DNA from: Tillus elongatus
Taxonomy: Eukaryota; Arthropoda; Insecta; Coleoptera; Cleridae
Direction of reading: 5' to 3'
Assembly: GCA_964006375.1 (NCBI GenBank)
Contig: OZ023267.1
Location: 87,090,906-87,154,905, forward strand
Length of the DNA stretch: 64,000 bases
Positions 1-15,897 of the stretch are shown one piece after another. Under the pieces are notes generated by a model, which made no database searches, was not told the origin of the DNA, and saw only the letters and a program-made list of their open reading frames with translations. The first letter of the stretch is position 1. Each line of letters begins with the position of its first letter. The position numbers and the translations under genes are program-made.

Positions 1-540
1 GATTGCAAGATTTCTGTCGGGCAGAGAAAGTAACCTAATAGAAGCATTATAAAGATACAGGAAAATTGAAAGCAAAGCGTAGGTCAGATTGACTAAATGG
101 GACGATATCGCAAGAAACGTATTTAAAACAAGGCCTCAATCAGAACGTATCTCCTAAGTAAAAGTGATATGAAATATTGCTTTTTCATTACGTACGTAGA
201 TGTGTTAACTGGATCGCTGGATAGGGTCCTGGCCGTTTCGTTAAAGCCAGATTCATTTGATATGTGACTAGATATTTTACGCAATACGGCTGGTGGCTTC
301 TTAGGTGACTGGACTATAACTGATTAATTGTTTAACTACTAGTTACCAGAATGGAGCTTTTCTTAGTCGAGCTATGCACGATTATTCATTAACATCACTT
401 AAATGTTGTTTGTTTTAAGATAATAAATTTATATAAACAATTGATGCATAAAATAGAATCAGTCTAGGCGACTGTGGCGTCATTCGTAAGAAGGTTGACT
501 AAGGAACTTAAGAAATGGGGAAGCACTTTTTAAGTCTTAC
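1..540. other. Unassigned 5' flank
   Basis: AT-rich sequence with no open frame of useful length, no repeat recognised from elsewhere in the window and no RNA gene. It is the left flank of the E1 insertion and ends in the CGCG target duplication. Confidence 0.6.
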
Positions 541-544
541 CGCG
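541..544. other. Left target-site duplication of E1 (CGCG)
   Basis: The four bases CGCG directly precede the E1 left LTR and recur directly after the right LTR at 6983-6986. A 4-bp duplication is the size known for errantivirus integrases. It also fixes the LTR ends, because the base after it starts the shared LTR sequence AGATAAATGGAG. Confidence 0.8.
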
Positions 545-950
545 AGATAAATGGAGCCCCAACAATGGGCCTTTATGCTACAAAGTCGCCTTCCCACAGT
601 CAGGACAGTCGAGTCAGCAGTAAGATTGAAGTGCCTGCAAGTATGCAGGCTCAGACTAGCACGTTGGACGGAATATCACTCGTGAGAATCAGCAGATCCC
701 AAGTCACCTCTAAAGACAATAGTGCCACGCCTGGAGTGTAGTGTATAAATAGGCTGCTCACAAGGATACAACCGTTCATTATTGTTTCGAGTAGTTAGAC
801 TCTGCACATCGCGTGCTGGACTTTAGATCACTTGTATGTTGTTACCTTTAACATTATTTTATATTATTCATTTTTGTATTAAGTATTGCTTGTTTAAAAT
901 AGTGAATAAATTGTTTAAAAAAGTAAAACGTCTTAACCGTAAAGTTAAGT
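545..950 (+). repeat. E1 left LTR
   Basis: It matches the right LTR along its whole length with scattered substitutions and small indels. A TATAAATA box lies at 744-751 and an AATAAA poly(A) signal at 905-910, the expected U3-R-U5 order. The end is set at the T that starts the primer-binding site, because the right LTR reaches the CGCG duplication at the equivalent place. It begins AG and ends GT, which fits the AGT...ACT-like ends of errantiviruses rather than TG...CA. Confidence 0.88.
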
Positions 951-966
951 GGCGCAGTCGTTAGTA
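950..966 (+). other. Primer-binding site, serine tRNA type
   Basis: TGGCGCAGTCG followed by TTAG directly abuts the left LTR. It is complementary to the 3' end of insect serine tRNA (…CGACTGCGCCA) apart from one change after the first 11 bases. Serine tRNA priming is known for the 17.6/297 branch of errantiviruses. The same site occurs in E3 at 57029. Confidence 0.8.
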
Positions 967-1027
967 TTGGTTAGAAAGCCGAAAGCATATCGATTTTTAA
1001 GCGTTTCGACGCCTAATAACCAATTCT

Positions 1028-1041
1028 GGGGGGGGGGGGGG
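1028..1041 (+). repeat. G14 homopolymer at a deletion junction
   Basis: Fourteen G residues sit exactly where E1 jumps from leader sequence to the middle of gag. E3 has about 730 bp of leader and gag start at this place. A second G run (6551-6565) lies in the same element. The run may be a filler at a deletion or a read/assembly artefact. Confidence 0.85.
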
Positions 1042-1774
<733 letters not shown>

Positions 1775-1778
<4 letters not shown>

Positions 1779-4700
1779 TAGATATAAATAACATTAGTGC
1801 ATTAAGCCGTTTAGCTTATATAGAACTTAGAGAAATCCAGAGTAAACTTTTATTAGATTCGAGTTCCTCAAAAAATCTTTTGAATCCCACCATAGCTTAT
1901 TATAGGTTTCCAGATAATATATGTAATCAGCCGTTTGAAATACGGACTGCACATGGTATGTCGGCACATTCAAAACGTGCAAATATTAAACTTAATTCCA
2001 TTTCAGATAAGACACAAGAATTGTCTTTTTAATTTCAATAGTAATTACATGGTCTACTGGGGATGGAATTGTTCAAGCTAAATGAAGCTAAAATAGATTT
2101 TAAGAATCACCAGCTGTATATAGGCAATAAGGTTATAAGAATACAATTTCCAGATTATAACGATAATCAATCGGTAAAGATAGAAACCAAAGCAGATGGT
2201 TTACTATCACCCGAAACACATTTAGATTTAAATAATATAATAACCCAGCAATATTTCGTTCGTAATAACGAACTTGACATAGTAACATTAGGTTATATCG
2301 AAAAAAATGGACAAGTTGAATAAACAAAAATGGAGAATTGTGGTGGACTATAAAAAACTAAATGAGAAAACAATACCAGACAGACACCCAATTCCCAAAA
2401 TAGACGAAATACTGGATAAAATTGGTCGAGCCCAATATTTTCGACGATCGATTTGATCTCTGGATATCACCAAATTGAAATGGACCCCAGTGACATATAA
2501 AAACAGCGTTTACCACTGATACAGGCCATTATGAGTCCACGAGAATACCGTTCGGGTTATCTCGGGCTTCAGCAACCTTTTCTAGGCTTATGCAGAACGT
2601 ATTATAGGGCTTAATTGGACAAACATGCCTTGTATACATGGATGACGTCATAGTTTTCTCTACATGATTACAGGAACACATTGAGAAACTAAAAATAGTA
2701 TTCGAGCAATTCAGACAAAGCAACTTAAAGATCCAGCTAGAAAAAAGCGATTTCCTAAAGAAGGAAGCCGAGTGTTTGGGACACGTAGTCAGCCCAGACG
2801 GGATTCGTCCAAATCCAAAGAAACTGGATGCAATAAGGAAATTCCCAATACCTAAACCCCCAAGGAAATCAAATCATTCCTAGGATTAGCCGGATACTGT
2901 CGTAAGTTCATAGAAAACTTCGCACACGTTACGAAACCACTAACCAAATGTTTAAGAAAAAACTCGAATGTAAACGTTAACGATGCATTGCTGCCTTTAA
3001 CTCGTCTAAAGACATCTTAATGAATTCACCTGTACTAATACCACCGGATTTTTCCAAAGATTTTGTATTAACAACCGACGCTTCAAATGTAGCGATAGCC
3101 GAAATATTAAGCCAGGGCGAACCAAATTCGGATCACCCGATAGCTTACGCCAGCCGGGCACTAAATAACAGAATCCAGGTACAGCACAATAGAGAAAGAG
3201 TTATAAGCCATCGTGTGGGCAACTAATTATTTCAGACCATACTTATACGGACGGAAAGTCACCATCTATACAGACCATAAACCTTTAAAATGGTTGTTTT
3301 CTTTAAAACAACAAACTCAAAATTGCTCCGTTGGAGATTAAAACTAGAGGAATATGAATTTAAAATTGAGTACAAGAAACTGTGCAGCAGATGCACTTCC
3401 CCGAGTAGAAATAAACCCACTGGATATAGATAACCAATCAATGGCCAATAATATTGATGAAGAGGAAGAAATACTAGAAATATACGATGACGAAAGAGCT
3501 AATTCAAATGCAGACTCATACTCAGCACTCGGTATATTCATACTCGAGGAAGAAATCGTTAACAGCAAAACTAATCAGATAGTTTTTAAAAATACGGACA
3601 AACCAGACATATTCTCAGTCCGAAGGGACAAAAAAGATTTCATATATGCAAACTTTAATTTAAATGAACCTGATCAAATAGAGAAATTTATAAAAGAATA
3701 TTGTTTACCACAAAGGAAATATTATTGCGTTTTTGTAAATAAACAAGATTACGAACTGATAAGTTCGGCAATCAATAAAAATTTTAATAACATAGAATCA
3801 CCCAAATTTTATAGATGTCTGGAAATTAGGAATGAAATTAACGAGGACAAGTTAACCGACACAATAATGAAATACCATGAGGGTAAAAGTAATCGCCGGG
3901 GAGCGGCAGAAACCTACCTGAGAATAAAAAAAATACTACTATCCCAACTTAAAGAAACATATAGAAGAGTATGTATGAAATTGCGAATTATGCAAAACAT
4001 GCAAGTACAATCGAAACCCAGTACAAATCGCATTGAAACACACCACCACAGCATCCAAACCATTACAAATATTACACATAGACACATTCCAAATTGAACA
4101 AGCTATCTTCCTAACAATAATAGATCCGTTTAGTAAATTTGGCCAAGCATTTCCGATAAAGAGTAAAAGTGCAACCGAAATTGCTAAAAACCTAACCAAA
4201 TACTTTTCACAATATGGAGCGTTTAAAACAATAGTTGCAGACCCAGGTACAGAGTTTTCAAACCAGGTAACTAAAGAACTATTGGAAACATATCAAATAG
4301 AGTTACATACAACAACACCGCAAAACTCAACATCAAACGGACCAATCGAAAGATTTCACAGCACGAATATAGAACATTACCGATTATTTAAAATGAAATT
4401 TAAAAATATGAAAGCCATGGACTTAATACCATACTGTATATTCGCTTACAACTCGAATCGATACATTCACATACACTAAAGCCACCTTTCGATGTAATAT
4501 TTGGCTACATACCAGAAATGTTTAACTATGACCCGGAAGTCATAATTACGCAAGAATACAACGTACAACATAAGGACTTAATGCAAACTATTTACGAAAT
4601 AGTAAGAAGCTGGATAGAGAATTCGAAAATAAAAACACTACAAAGGACAAATAAAAACACTAACCAACCATTCAAAGAGGGTGATATTGTCTGTAAAAAG

Positions 4701-4859
4701 AAACCACCGGGATTTCATAAAAAACATAAAAATCCATTTTCAGGACCGTACTCAATAATCTCATTGTTAGAACATAAAGATATTTTAATAAACCATAAAA
4801 ATGACGAACAGACTATAACACATTTAAGAAATTTACGTATTGCAGGTTCCTTACAATAA
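1775..4859 (+). pseudogene. pol: E1 pol remnant (protease, RT, RNase H, integrase)
   Basis: The order is protease (1775-2032), a post-protease segment (2063-2323), reverse transcriptase (about 2310-3010), RNase H (about 3020-3440) and integrase (about 3830-4859). The protease motif reads DSSSS where E3 has DSGSS, so the catalytic loop Gly is lost. About 0.5 kb before the RT is missing compared with E2. The RT still carries the motif A bases for [12 protein letters not shown], but a frame break lies just before it; YMDD is present near 2637. RNase H keeps LTTDASNVAI. The integrase core retains HIDTF, ADPGTEF and GPIERFHS, the three acidic positions. Many frameshifts and stops divide the gene. 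Confidence 0.88.
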
Positions 4860-6536
4860 CCGCCCAAATACAAGACTTAACAGACAACCAGGCATGCTAC
4901 CAAAGAAAATAGGAACAGCATACACTGATACTAGCAGTTGGAATTTGATACACATACACCACTTGACACAATTGTTTGATTACATAAGGACTACAAGCAA
5001 ATAAAAAGATACTACACAAACACCATTACAGTCATGACGGAAGATTATCGTTCTAAATATCATAATTTCATATTAAAATTGAATTTTACCATAGACAAGA
5101 CGATATATTTTACAGGATTTTTCCAAATAGGAATATTTTTAATAACCGACAGAAACGTGGCATGATAAACGGACTAGGTTCTATATTTAAATCGATCACA
5201 GGGAATCTCGATTCACAAGATGGTGAACGCATATATAAAGCAATAGAGGTCTTAACGACAGACCAAAATAAAATCCATGAACTTTTTAAGTCTCAGAATT
5301 CGGTAATGTTCGAGGCAATAGTAGAGTTCAATGGAACAATAGTATGGTTGAGTCATAACCAAGACACATTAGTAAATAGAATAAATGAATTAAGTAATAC
5401 AATCGATAGTCTGGGGAGCAAACAACTAAATCACTACCATCGCATAAAACGTCTAGAACTACTCACACAGCTAGGACATTTATTCAACAATATTCAATAA
5501 CTAGTACTAACAACAGAAAATGCAATCACTTTTTCAAAGTTAGGAATCTTTCACACATCAATATTAAACCCAAAATTTATAATAAAAGAAATCAATAAAA
5601 TACAAAATTATGTAACAAATGCAATATTAATAACAACCACTGATATAAATCTATACGAAAAAATATTTAAAATAAAAGCAGTTCAAAACAATTTCCAAAT
5701 TATATTTCAAATAGAGATACCTCTAGTAGACGAATCAGAGTATGATTATTATCGATTATACACGTTACCTGTCCCTAGAAATACAGACACTTTTACCATG
5801 ATAATTCCTAGAACCAAATACCTAATCCTAAGCAGTAAGCACTATGCCTATCGTAATGAAGAGTGTCAAAATTTAAAGAACCAGATATATTTCTGCAAAG
5901 ACGACAATCCAACAACCATGAATGATCAAAACCTATGTGAAATCAAACTAATAAAATTTCAAAAACCTATCAACAATTCTAATCAAGAATTAGTCAAAAT
6001 TAATAAAACCACAGTTTCTAGATATGGAACCAGTCAATACATAGTTATAGCACCCGAAGAACTAACGCCAGAATAACTGACCAGAAACAGGAGTGGACCA
6101 ATATAATCAAAGGTACCAAGTTAGTCAACCTTCAACCAAATTGCCAATTGAAAATAGGCACCAAGATCTACAAGACCGGCCCAACAACAGCAGAAATACA
6201 ATAGCTATTCAATGTACCCAAATTAGAAACCCCCGTTTCAGAAAATCACATAAATCAAGAAAAGGTACCTGAGCTATCATTAGAAAACGTACATCTACAT
6301 AACATCAATCAAATACATCAACTTCAGAATATCAAACTATACCAGGACCAATAAAGATACCGATCCATCACCTGAGTATATGGACCATAGTATTATACGT
6401 AGCTGTCATAATAGCAATCACAACAATAGCTGTTTAAATGGGGTTGAAAAAAAGAAGAACAACCAAAGAAGACAAGGAAAATAGTCCAAGAAACACCGAG
6501 TGCGGATTTCCCTTGAAAATCCGGAACGAACCATAG
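4860..6536 (+). pseudogene. env: E1 env remnant
   Basis: This region encodes pieces of a retrovirus-like envelope protein in the errantivirus position between pol and the right LTR. A dibasic processing site (RQKRG) near 5150 is followed by a Gly/Ile-rich hydrophobic stretch and then by a coiled-coil-like segment (5162-5500). The C-terminal part includes the segment at 5798-6076, a hydrophobic stretch near 6390-6430 and a basic tail ending at the stop 6534-6536. It is broken by several stops and frameshifts. The protein acts at membranes in intact relatives; this copy is not functional. Confidence 0.8.
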
Positions 6537-6550
6537 CTTCGTTCTTCAAG

Positions 6551-6565
6551 GGGGGGGGGGGGGGG
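6551..6565 (+). other. E1 polypurine tract position with G15 run
   Basis: Fifteen G residues directly precede the right LTR, where the polypurine tract that primes plus-strand synthesis should be. E3 has a modest purine stretch at the same place (about 63357-63366). The long G run looks like an expansion or an artefact of the original tract. Confidence 0.7.
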
Positions 6566-6567
6566 TA

Positions 6568-6982
6568 TGATAAATGGAGCCCCAACAATGGGCCTTTATG
6601 CTACAAAGTCGCCTGCTCACAGTCAGGACAGTCGAGTCAGCAGTAAGATTGGAGGCACCTAAGTATGCAGGCTCAGACTAGCAAGTTGGACGGAATATCA
6701 CTCGTGAGAATCTACATCAACAGATCCAAAGTCACCTCTAGAGACAATAGTGCCACGCCTGGAGTGTAGTGTATAAATAGGCTGCTCACAAGGATATAAC
6801 CGTTCATCTTGTTCCGAGTAGTTAGACTCTGCACATCGCGTGCTAGACTTTAGATCACTTGTATGTTGATCGTTACCTTTAACATTATTTTATATTATTC
6901 ATTTTTGTATTAAGTTTTGATTGTTTAAAGTAGTAAATAAATTGTTTAAAAAAAGTAAAACGTCCTAACCGTAAAGTTAGGT
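6568..6982 (+). repeat. E1 right LTR
   Basis: It matches the left LTR of E1 throughout, including the TATAAATA promoter box near 6772-6779 and the AATAAA near 6938-6943. It is followed directly by the second CGCG copy at 6983-6986. Small insertions relative to the left LTR, for example within the ATCTACATCAACAG segment, show that the two LTRs have diverged since insertion. Confidence 0.88.
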
Positions 6983-6986
6983 CGCG

Positions 6987-9900
6987 AGCAATGTGGTCAC
7001 TACCACACGTAATCAAAAATCACAATTTTAATGTATAGAAATTAATTGCTGGTGGTAATAAAATATCTCTATGAAAAAATTTGAACTGTTTCGTTATGGT
7101 AGTTTTTTTATAAAGAAATGTACATTCACCCGCCAAGATTCGCATTTTAAATCCCGTAGTTTGTGACGTACTAGCCTCAAAGCATATGATTGGTCCAGGT
7201 TTCGTCTTAAAATTATTCATCTGCCAGAGGAGCGTCTAATCGCAAGAACACGTTCCACGTATCATTAAGAGTTTTGACAGTTGGTTTTATGGAACGTGTT
7301 CCTGTCGCAAAACTTTCAGTGCACAAGGAAGGGCGCAAAACGCTCGGCGCCAGCGCCATTTTCTGTCTCAAGCGCAAACTATGTGTATTTTGTGACGTAA
7401 TAACCATAAGTTTCAAATTAAAATTTATAGACTCACTCATTACAACCTTTGATAATTGTTGTCTGCGATATTAGACAACTGTCAAGAAAAATAACTGGCG
7501 CATCAGACTCATATTCATTAGAACTGTCGAAATACGCAATAAAAATGTTATGTTACCACCCCATTAAATATTTGTTACACTGCGACCTGAACTAGTAAAC
7601 ATCATGATTTATTTTATCATAATCTATACCGCCGGTGCTCCTAGTTGCCGACGTGATCTCGAATAAAAATAATAAATTGTTTGTAACGAAAAATATTTAG
7701 ATAGTTTAAAATATATTTTTCAGCAAAACTTAAAACTGTCTTCTTTGATGTTAATTAATTATTATTTGCAAGTACAGTCAGTGACTCAATTTAAAATGTC
7801 TTAAAATAGCCCTACAAATTATGTCACCATCGAGTGTCAATGCACTCATTCAAAATACTTGCCACTGCAGGCTACCACCAGACGTCAACAGATAGGCCTA
7901 ATTAAATAAATACTACTTCAATTAATATTGTTCATGCTAATCAATAGTTGTGACTTCTGAGAATACGCTCCGGCACAGCATTGCGATTATAAATCACAAT
8001 ACAAGCCAATTTACATTACCAGTATTTATAGCCTAGTTAATCATTTGTATCGGAGCCATAAATGGGAAATTTCAAGTTGACACGGGATACTCGATTGTAA
8101 TTGAATTCACGATCACCAGAAAGCCTTACACAGTCCAAAGAACTTTGGGAGTACGGTCATGTTAAGCCCAGGTTGTATTGAAGATCTACATAATGTCACA
8201 TTTAAGCTAAGATATATAACCCTGTAGTTCCAAATTTAACTTATGTTTAATCAAAAACAGTGGTGTTGCTATATGTTCTTAATGTGAATTTAAGAGTCAT
8301 AAACTCTGAAATAAAAGCGCTTGATGAATTATTGTGCGTTAATTTTTCAGAGTTTTTTCGTTTTAGTTCTATTTTATAAAATTTTAAGTTCCCCATCATA
8401 TCTTTCTTTCTGATATGAAGTTGATTTATGAATTCATACTTCTAAATCCTACAGCCTTAGTCGATTAGTTCCTAAACAACGGCCATCTAAGCCAGCGATT
8501 CTCAAACTGTGGGGTGTGTGTCTTTCTAGGAATGGCGTGATAAAATTAACAGGCGCGAGCATATTGAAGAAAAAAAATTAGAAAAATATATTTAATTTTT
8601 AAAATTTAATTCAGTGAAAGAATAGCAATAGAATACACTTACACAGGATTTTTATTTTATTTAACTTACTGAAAGAAAAGCAATAGAATACACTTATATA
8701 AGATTGTATCAGTATTGCACAATCTATTTAATAATGAACTTATTAATATTAAATTAAAAACAAGATTAATAATTATTGTGATTCCCTTGGGCCTGTCTTG
8801 CAGAGCAAAGTTTTTCGAAAGAAGGTTTAATATTAGAAATTCACACTCTAAGCTCTTTTTCTATACTTGTCTGAGATCTATATTTTTCATTCAAAGCAGA
8901 CACCGCAGAAAATACGGTTTAGTAAAGGTGTAACGGTTTATTTTCAACCACCGTTACAAATTTGCACTTCTGATTAAACCTATGAATTCTGAGCAGATTT
9001 GTTCGCTTGCATTCTCGCCAGTAGAACTCACTTATATGCAACCATAAACACTCCTTGCGGTATAGCGGGTTATCTATCTCCGCCCATTCAGTCTTTCTCT
9101 GAACGTTGTGTGGCTTGATTTCACCTATCTAACTCTGGTTGACAATGGCGTACTCTGTCCGCGGGTCTTGTTTTGTGATTAACAGAGAGTGTGATTTAGG
9201 TTGGTAAATGGAGCCTCTTAATCGGCGCGCCTATGGCGAATTTAATTCTTCATCGATAATTTATTCTTAAAAACTTGAGCGAAATTCTGTCTGTTGCTGT
9301 GCAAATTATCTATTTATGGGTCGTCTCTGAGGAATTGAATCGCTATAAAAAAAAGAGAAAAAAGGGTTTTCATTTTTTTTTTGGTTTGATAGTAGGGAAA
9401 ATTCAGATTAAGTGAGGAGAGAAATGAACAAATTTTCGGCCAGAGAACGTCTTGTTTTGAGATATTTTGTAAGAAAATTTAATTAGCGGCTCCTCAAGCA
9501 CAGAAATATTGTATGGGTAATTAGTTATTTGAGAAGATTCTATTAGAAAGGTTGCGTCGATGCTGGTTTACAGCTGTATAGAAAAGTTGTGCATATTATT
9601 TGGTAAATTTTAATGGTAACCTTCTTGGAAAACTTCTATGAATTTGGAAAGTCGTGCTCGAGCTGGTCATTGATTTTATTGGTGTGTTGCATTCCTAGTG
9701 TATTCTACACAACTTTTTTTTATGGAATTGTGTAAATTTGAGATGGACCTGGAATGTTAGTCGTCTGTAATACCCGTAGAAGCGTTCATACTGTTGTCGT
9801 AGAAGATCCTCAAGCCGTTTCAACAGGGCGGATGTTGAATTAGGTTTACTGAGACACATAGGTGTCCCGAATGATGGTAGTTTGAATGGAAATTGGTCAC

Positions 9901-10514
9901 TAGTAAATTGTTGTAGTTTTAACACTGTTATATGGTATGCAGGTATATATGAATATTTAGTTGCATATGGCAGTAAGAGATTTGTGATCTATGGCATTAT
10001 AAACATATGCCTTATGGGCAGATCTAGTTGTTCTGTGCCAAGCATAATCCACTTCCAAAAGTGAAGGTGAGAATTTTTCTTTTAACATCTAGTCAGCTTT
10101 TGTTGTAGCATGCACCGTTTGGAATTATTTATTCCTCCATTTGATTGGGCTTAAGTGTGTGTCTGCAACTAACTGGTGTTCGACACATTTTGGTGTTGCT
10201 GTGTAGCAGTTTGGTCCGTGTCGAACCCCGAATCCACATCAGAAGGAGTTGTATAGCTGTACTACCGTAATAAATTGGACCAAATCGATTAATTACTTCC
10301 TGTCTAAACCATTTTTTTATAACATCAGCCGAAGAAAATCAACAATCACAGGTTTGCCCTACTATTTTAATTTATGTGCGTCCCTTAAGAACTTGCACCA
10401 GCAATTATACGACGTAATACTTGATGCACCAATAACGGATTGTACATTTGTTTACAATTTTTCAAATTTAGTTAGTTATAATTAGTCATGCATTCAGGCA
10501 ATATTTTTGATCTG
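6987..10514. other. Unassigned AT-rich region
   Basis: No convincing gene or known element is visible. An imperfect inverted repeat around the word AACACGTTCC/GGAACGTGTT lies near 7245-7315. A segment near 8495-8520 (CAGCGATTCTCAAACTGTGG) resembles the terminal repeats of hAT-like elements, and a short direct repeat (AGCAATAGAATACACTTA) recurs at about 8625 and 8680. A weak possible exon on the minus strand is discussed under findings (9749-9848). Confidence 0.5.
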
Positions 10515-12326
<1,812 letters not shown>

Positions 12327-13600
12327 TGGTAGGTATCTTGCCCCTTACTATGTACCAAAATTCATCTCTCAAGGTTTATAGAAAATTGAGTTATTCAAAT
12401 TTGAAACATTTAATAAAAGTTCGCTATCATAACGCACTTGCTGCGTCCCGAACCTTTTATGATATGGCGAAAATCACATACTGAATAACTTGTTAGTTTT
12501 CACAAGCTCCTATCCGCCTACTTTAATTTGAGTCAGCAAAAGATTGATAATTTGTGTGATAAACTATTAAATGTTTGGCATGTTTTTGTTTTTGAAATAT
12601 GACAATAGCATCTAATTAAAGTTTTAAGGTGCCAAACTGGACACTAGGGATTCGTTTTTTTATATTTTCCAGGTTTAGTATCTAATATTAAAGAAATAAA
12701 ATTCTAAAAAATAAAACCTTTACATTCGCTCACTTTGTCCCTACAACCCTTGAATTGTCTGCGATGTCACGTTTCAAAGCACACTCATATACAAGAGTAG
12801 ATAAAATCTTTCCAACAAACGCCTCTTCTGGATGGAAATCTTTATTTATTTGAAGCCTTGGTGTGTAGAGAAAGATTTAAGTGACAAATTTAGCTATTAT
12901 TGCTGCCGGTAGAATTTCAAAGTCCAGTGGTCATTCGAGCATAAAACAACGATAACAATGTGATAAAGGAAGACATATAAGAATATATAAAGTTTTTATT
13001 CAATGAGTTAGCTAGCTACTTGTTGGGTACAAAAACACTTCCGACCGTTCTCTGCATTGCAAATCTTTCATGGGAATGAAATATGCATACATATTTCAGG
13101 GACTCTTCTATGTATTTTCTGTTAGATATTTGTAACGCCAGTGGTGTAGCCAAGCTGGATATATTTTTCAATTTACATTTGTCTATACATTTAATCTCTG
13201 CTACTGGTTTTCAGATACCGGCGACAAAGACTTATTTCAATCGGAAATAAATATAAATGAATTGAATAATACGATTCATTTTCTCTTCAGGGGGTTCTCT
13301 GACTACCATTGAGGTGCTTTTTTATATAAAACCTCGTAAATTGTAGTAAAAAGTGCAGTTGGCAAACAAAATCCCGCAATCGTATGTATCCTTGCAAAGT
13401 TTGTGAAATCCTGTAAAAACCTAATGGGGTCACTCTGGCACCCCACTGATTTTCTTTTAAAAATAGTTGGAACAGCATACATAGAAAAAAGGTTTCTCAA
13501 CAAACTTTGATTTATTTTAGAATATATCGGGTGAATTGACAATTGCTCAACATACACTTCTATAGCATGAAACATTTTAAATCACGACAATATTTTTCAT
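12327..13600. other. Unassigned AT-rich region
   Basis: No gene or repeat boundary was recognised, except that the words GCACTTGCTGCGTCC near 12436-12450 match, in reverse, the end of the interspersed repeat defined at 38482. A 90-codon minus-strand frame at 13303-13575 has no recognisable domain. Confidence 0.45.
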
Positions 13601-13857
13601 TAAATGCTTATAATTTTAACTTTTTTTCTTCAAATTCATAGACCTAAATTTTAGTATTTAGTATGCGTTATATAATAAAAATCTGCCTACCAAATTTGGT
13701 TGTCATAGCTTTGTTAATTTCGGAGATACAAAAATTTTCCAAAAGAAAACACAATATTTTCCACGAAAAACTGGTCCGTGTTTCCTGGTTAAGAAACTTA
13801 TCCATGCCATTTACAAAATCAGCCCATTATTTGTTGAGTTAGCTATCGGTGTGATAC
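13601..13857 (+). repeat. Interspersed repeat fragment next to (TA)n
   Basis: This piece matches the family copy at 38482-39310 (words CTACCAAATTTGGTTGTCAT, CCATTTACAAA, GTTAGCTATCGGTGTGATAC). As in the other copies it runs directly into a TA-type array, here a compound CA/TA/GT array. Confidence 0.7.
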
Positions 13858-13986
<129 letters not shown>

Positions 13987-14393
13987 ATGTATATAACATA
14001 ATCATATAGATACATATATAAATAGTAAGAGCCCATTTTTGAAAATATATTGAACGCAACTCTTCGATGTCAGAAGGTTACAACCCTCTTAATAAACAAT
14101 AGAAGTAACCTATTATAATAATGGCAATCGACTAACGCTCACATATTATAACTAAATAGCTCAATAGTCAATCACCAATCGATATATCAGTTGTATCTAC
14201 TTAAAAAGCAATTATGCTAAAGATTTATTAGTTATAAGAATGGTGTCGAAGCCTTAAGGTACGGGAGTAATGAGTCCGGCGATCGGGTGCTAAAGGTGTT
14301 CAGTAATCACTAACCTGTAAAAAAATATGCCTGAACCCACAACCCAATATATAAGAGAAGCATTCAAATATTTGTTAACATTTACCATTTACA

Positions 14394-14572
14394 CGCTCCA
14401 CTGAGCGACTCAACATGAATGACTATTTGTACTGAAAGCTCCACTGAGCAAGCTAACATCAAGAGCAGTTTCTACCTAATGATCCACTGAGCAACAACGC
14501 TAACAGCAGTTGCTAGTCAACATTCCACTGAGCAACATTAACATTAACAGCATTTACTGCTCAACACTCCAT
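14394..14572. repeat. ~43-bp minisatellite, four copies
   Basis: The word CTCCACTGAGCAA or a close variant starts units near 14395, 14438, 14481 and 14522, with a degenerate fifth near 14566. The spacing is 41-44 bp. Unit interiors share CTAACA…CAGTT…CT patterns. Confidence 0.75.
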
Positions 14573-15778
14573 AAGCTCTAAACAACGCCTTAAAACTACA
14601 ATTAATCAACGACTAAATACTCAAACAACAGTTTAAACTTGTGTGCTTAATTGGGTGGTGTTCCCGACACTACGTCCATGCCGGCTTCCAGGTGTGCAAT
14701 GATGAAAATGGTAAGCTCAAGGCATGCACAATAAGCCAAAGGCTGCAGTGCTATCGGGGCGGCTAATCCGCGGACGAGCCCTGAGGAAAAAAAGGGCAAG
14801 CTCATCAATGCTTCACCTAGAGTGCTTGCGTCCGCACAAGTGGAGCACCGAGAAGTGCAGTGGGGGGCACAAAGGGTTAACTGAATATTGCGCCCTTCTC
14901 CAAGTACTCCATGCGCTGGCACTGACACGTGCATTGAGACAAGGAGCAGACATACGATGTCTCGTGTTTAACTACCAACGCCGGATCTAAAATACAACAA
15001 CATTTCACAAACATAAATATTGAGAAGTACAATGGACGCCACGGGCTAACCCAACGACGTACCCTCTCCAATATCCACGCATCGATACGGGCAGATGCAA
15101 TGGATACAGCTCACGCTGTACTTCTACCGAATAATATCGATTTCACTAAAGCAACTGTGTTGTGGTAACGTAACCCGGGACAAACATCCAATCTCACCCA
15201 CATGACGCCCTGCTGGTTCGAGCGAATAACAAGGTGTCTACACACCTTCCCAACTATCTTTAATTTACTTTCAAATAGATTTTACTTTAAACTGATTTAC
15301 TTCCTGCAAACTGACATAATTCAACAATAATCTATTTTTATAATATTGACCTAACCTCGTATAAATAACAATTTCAATTACTAAATCTAAACTTTACTTT
15401 ATATTTATATAAGCTATTTACCAAATGATAACTTAAAGCTTCATTAATAGACAAAAACTTATTGAAATTACTCTCTAATTTATAAGTAAACAAATAATAA
15501 CATGTAGGATGCCATTTTTATAGTTCAGCGTTTTTTTTTTAGTTTTTTTTATTGGATTAGTACTCACCACCTACACAGAGTTAGGGTTTCAGTCTTCGGA
15601 TCTCCGGACTGGCATGGAACATCAGCGCCACCCTCGACATGTAAAGAGAGACAATGATTACAACTCATGGTATCTGAACGCACATTACCAGCCAACTCAC
15701 CGGGGGCCTTTCAGGCATAGTCGGGTTTTACTTCCCGGCTACAACTACCTTCGTTATGGCGGCTAATAGTGAGGTTAG
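14573..15778. other. Unassigned region with weak ~172-bp repetition
   Basis: No gene is recognised. Two related stretches start GAGAAGT at 14850 and 15022 (172 bp apart), each followed by a similar CAC…GGGYTAAC…CCTCTCCAA order. The spacing is close to the 175-187 bp period of the array at 16 kb, but clear sequence identity with that array is not evident by eye. The segment 15560-15770 contains moderately GC-rich sequence of unknown origin. Confidence 0.4.
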
Positions 15779-15897
15779 CGCTTCACCTTTTTCAACAGGG
15801 ATCGTCCGTCATCATTCACCGTAGCACCGTTGTCTCAGCGCCTCACCTTATCGAGCAGTGAACATCTGTCATCATTCACCGTAGCACCGTCGTCTCA
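15779..15897. repeat. ~60-bp tandem duplication
   Basis: Two adjacent copies end in GTCATCATTCACCGTAGCAC followed by CGTYGTCTCA, at about 15812-15838 and 15869-15897. Each begins GCGCYTCACCTT. Differences between the copies show that the duplication is not very recent. Confidence 0.75.

Noticed and set aside
8495..8720. hAT-like element
   Set aside because: Only one end-like word is visible; no matching inverted end or 8-bp duplication was found.
13303..13575. 90-codon minus-strand gene
   Set aside because: No recognisable domain, no splice support, and composition does not differ from the surroundings.
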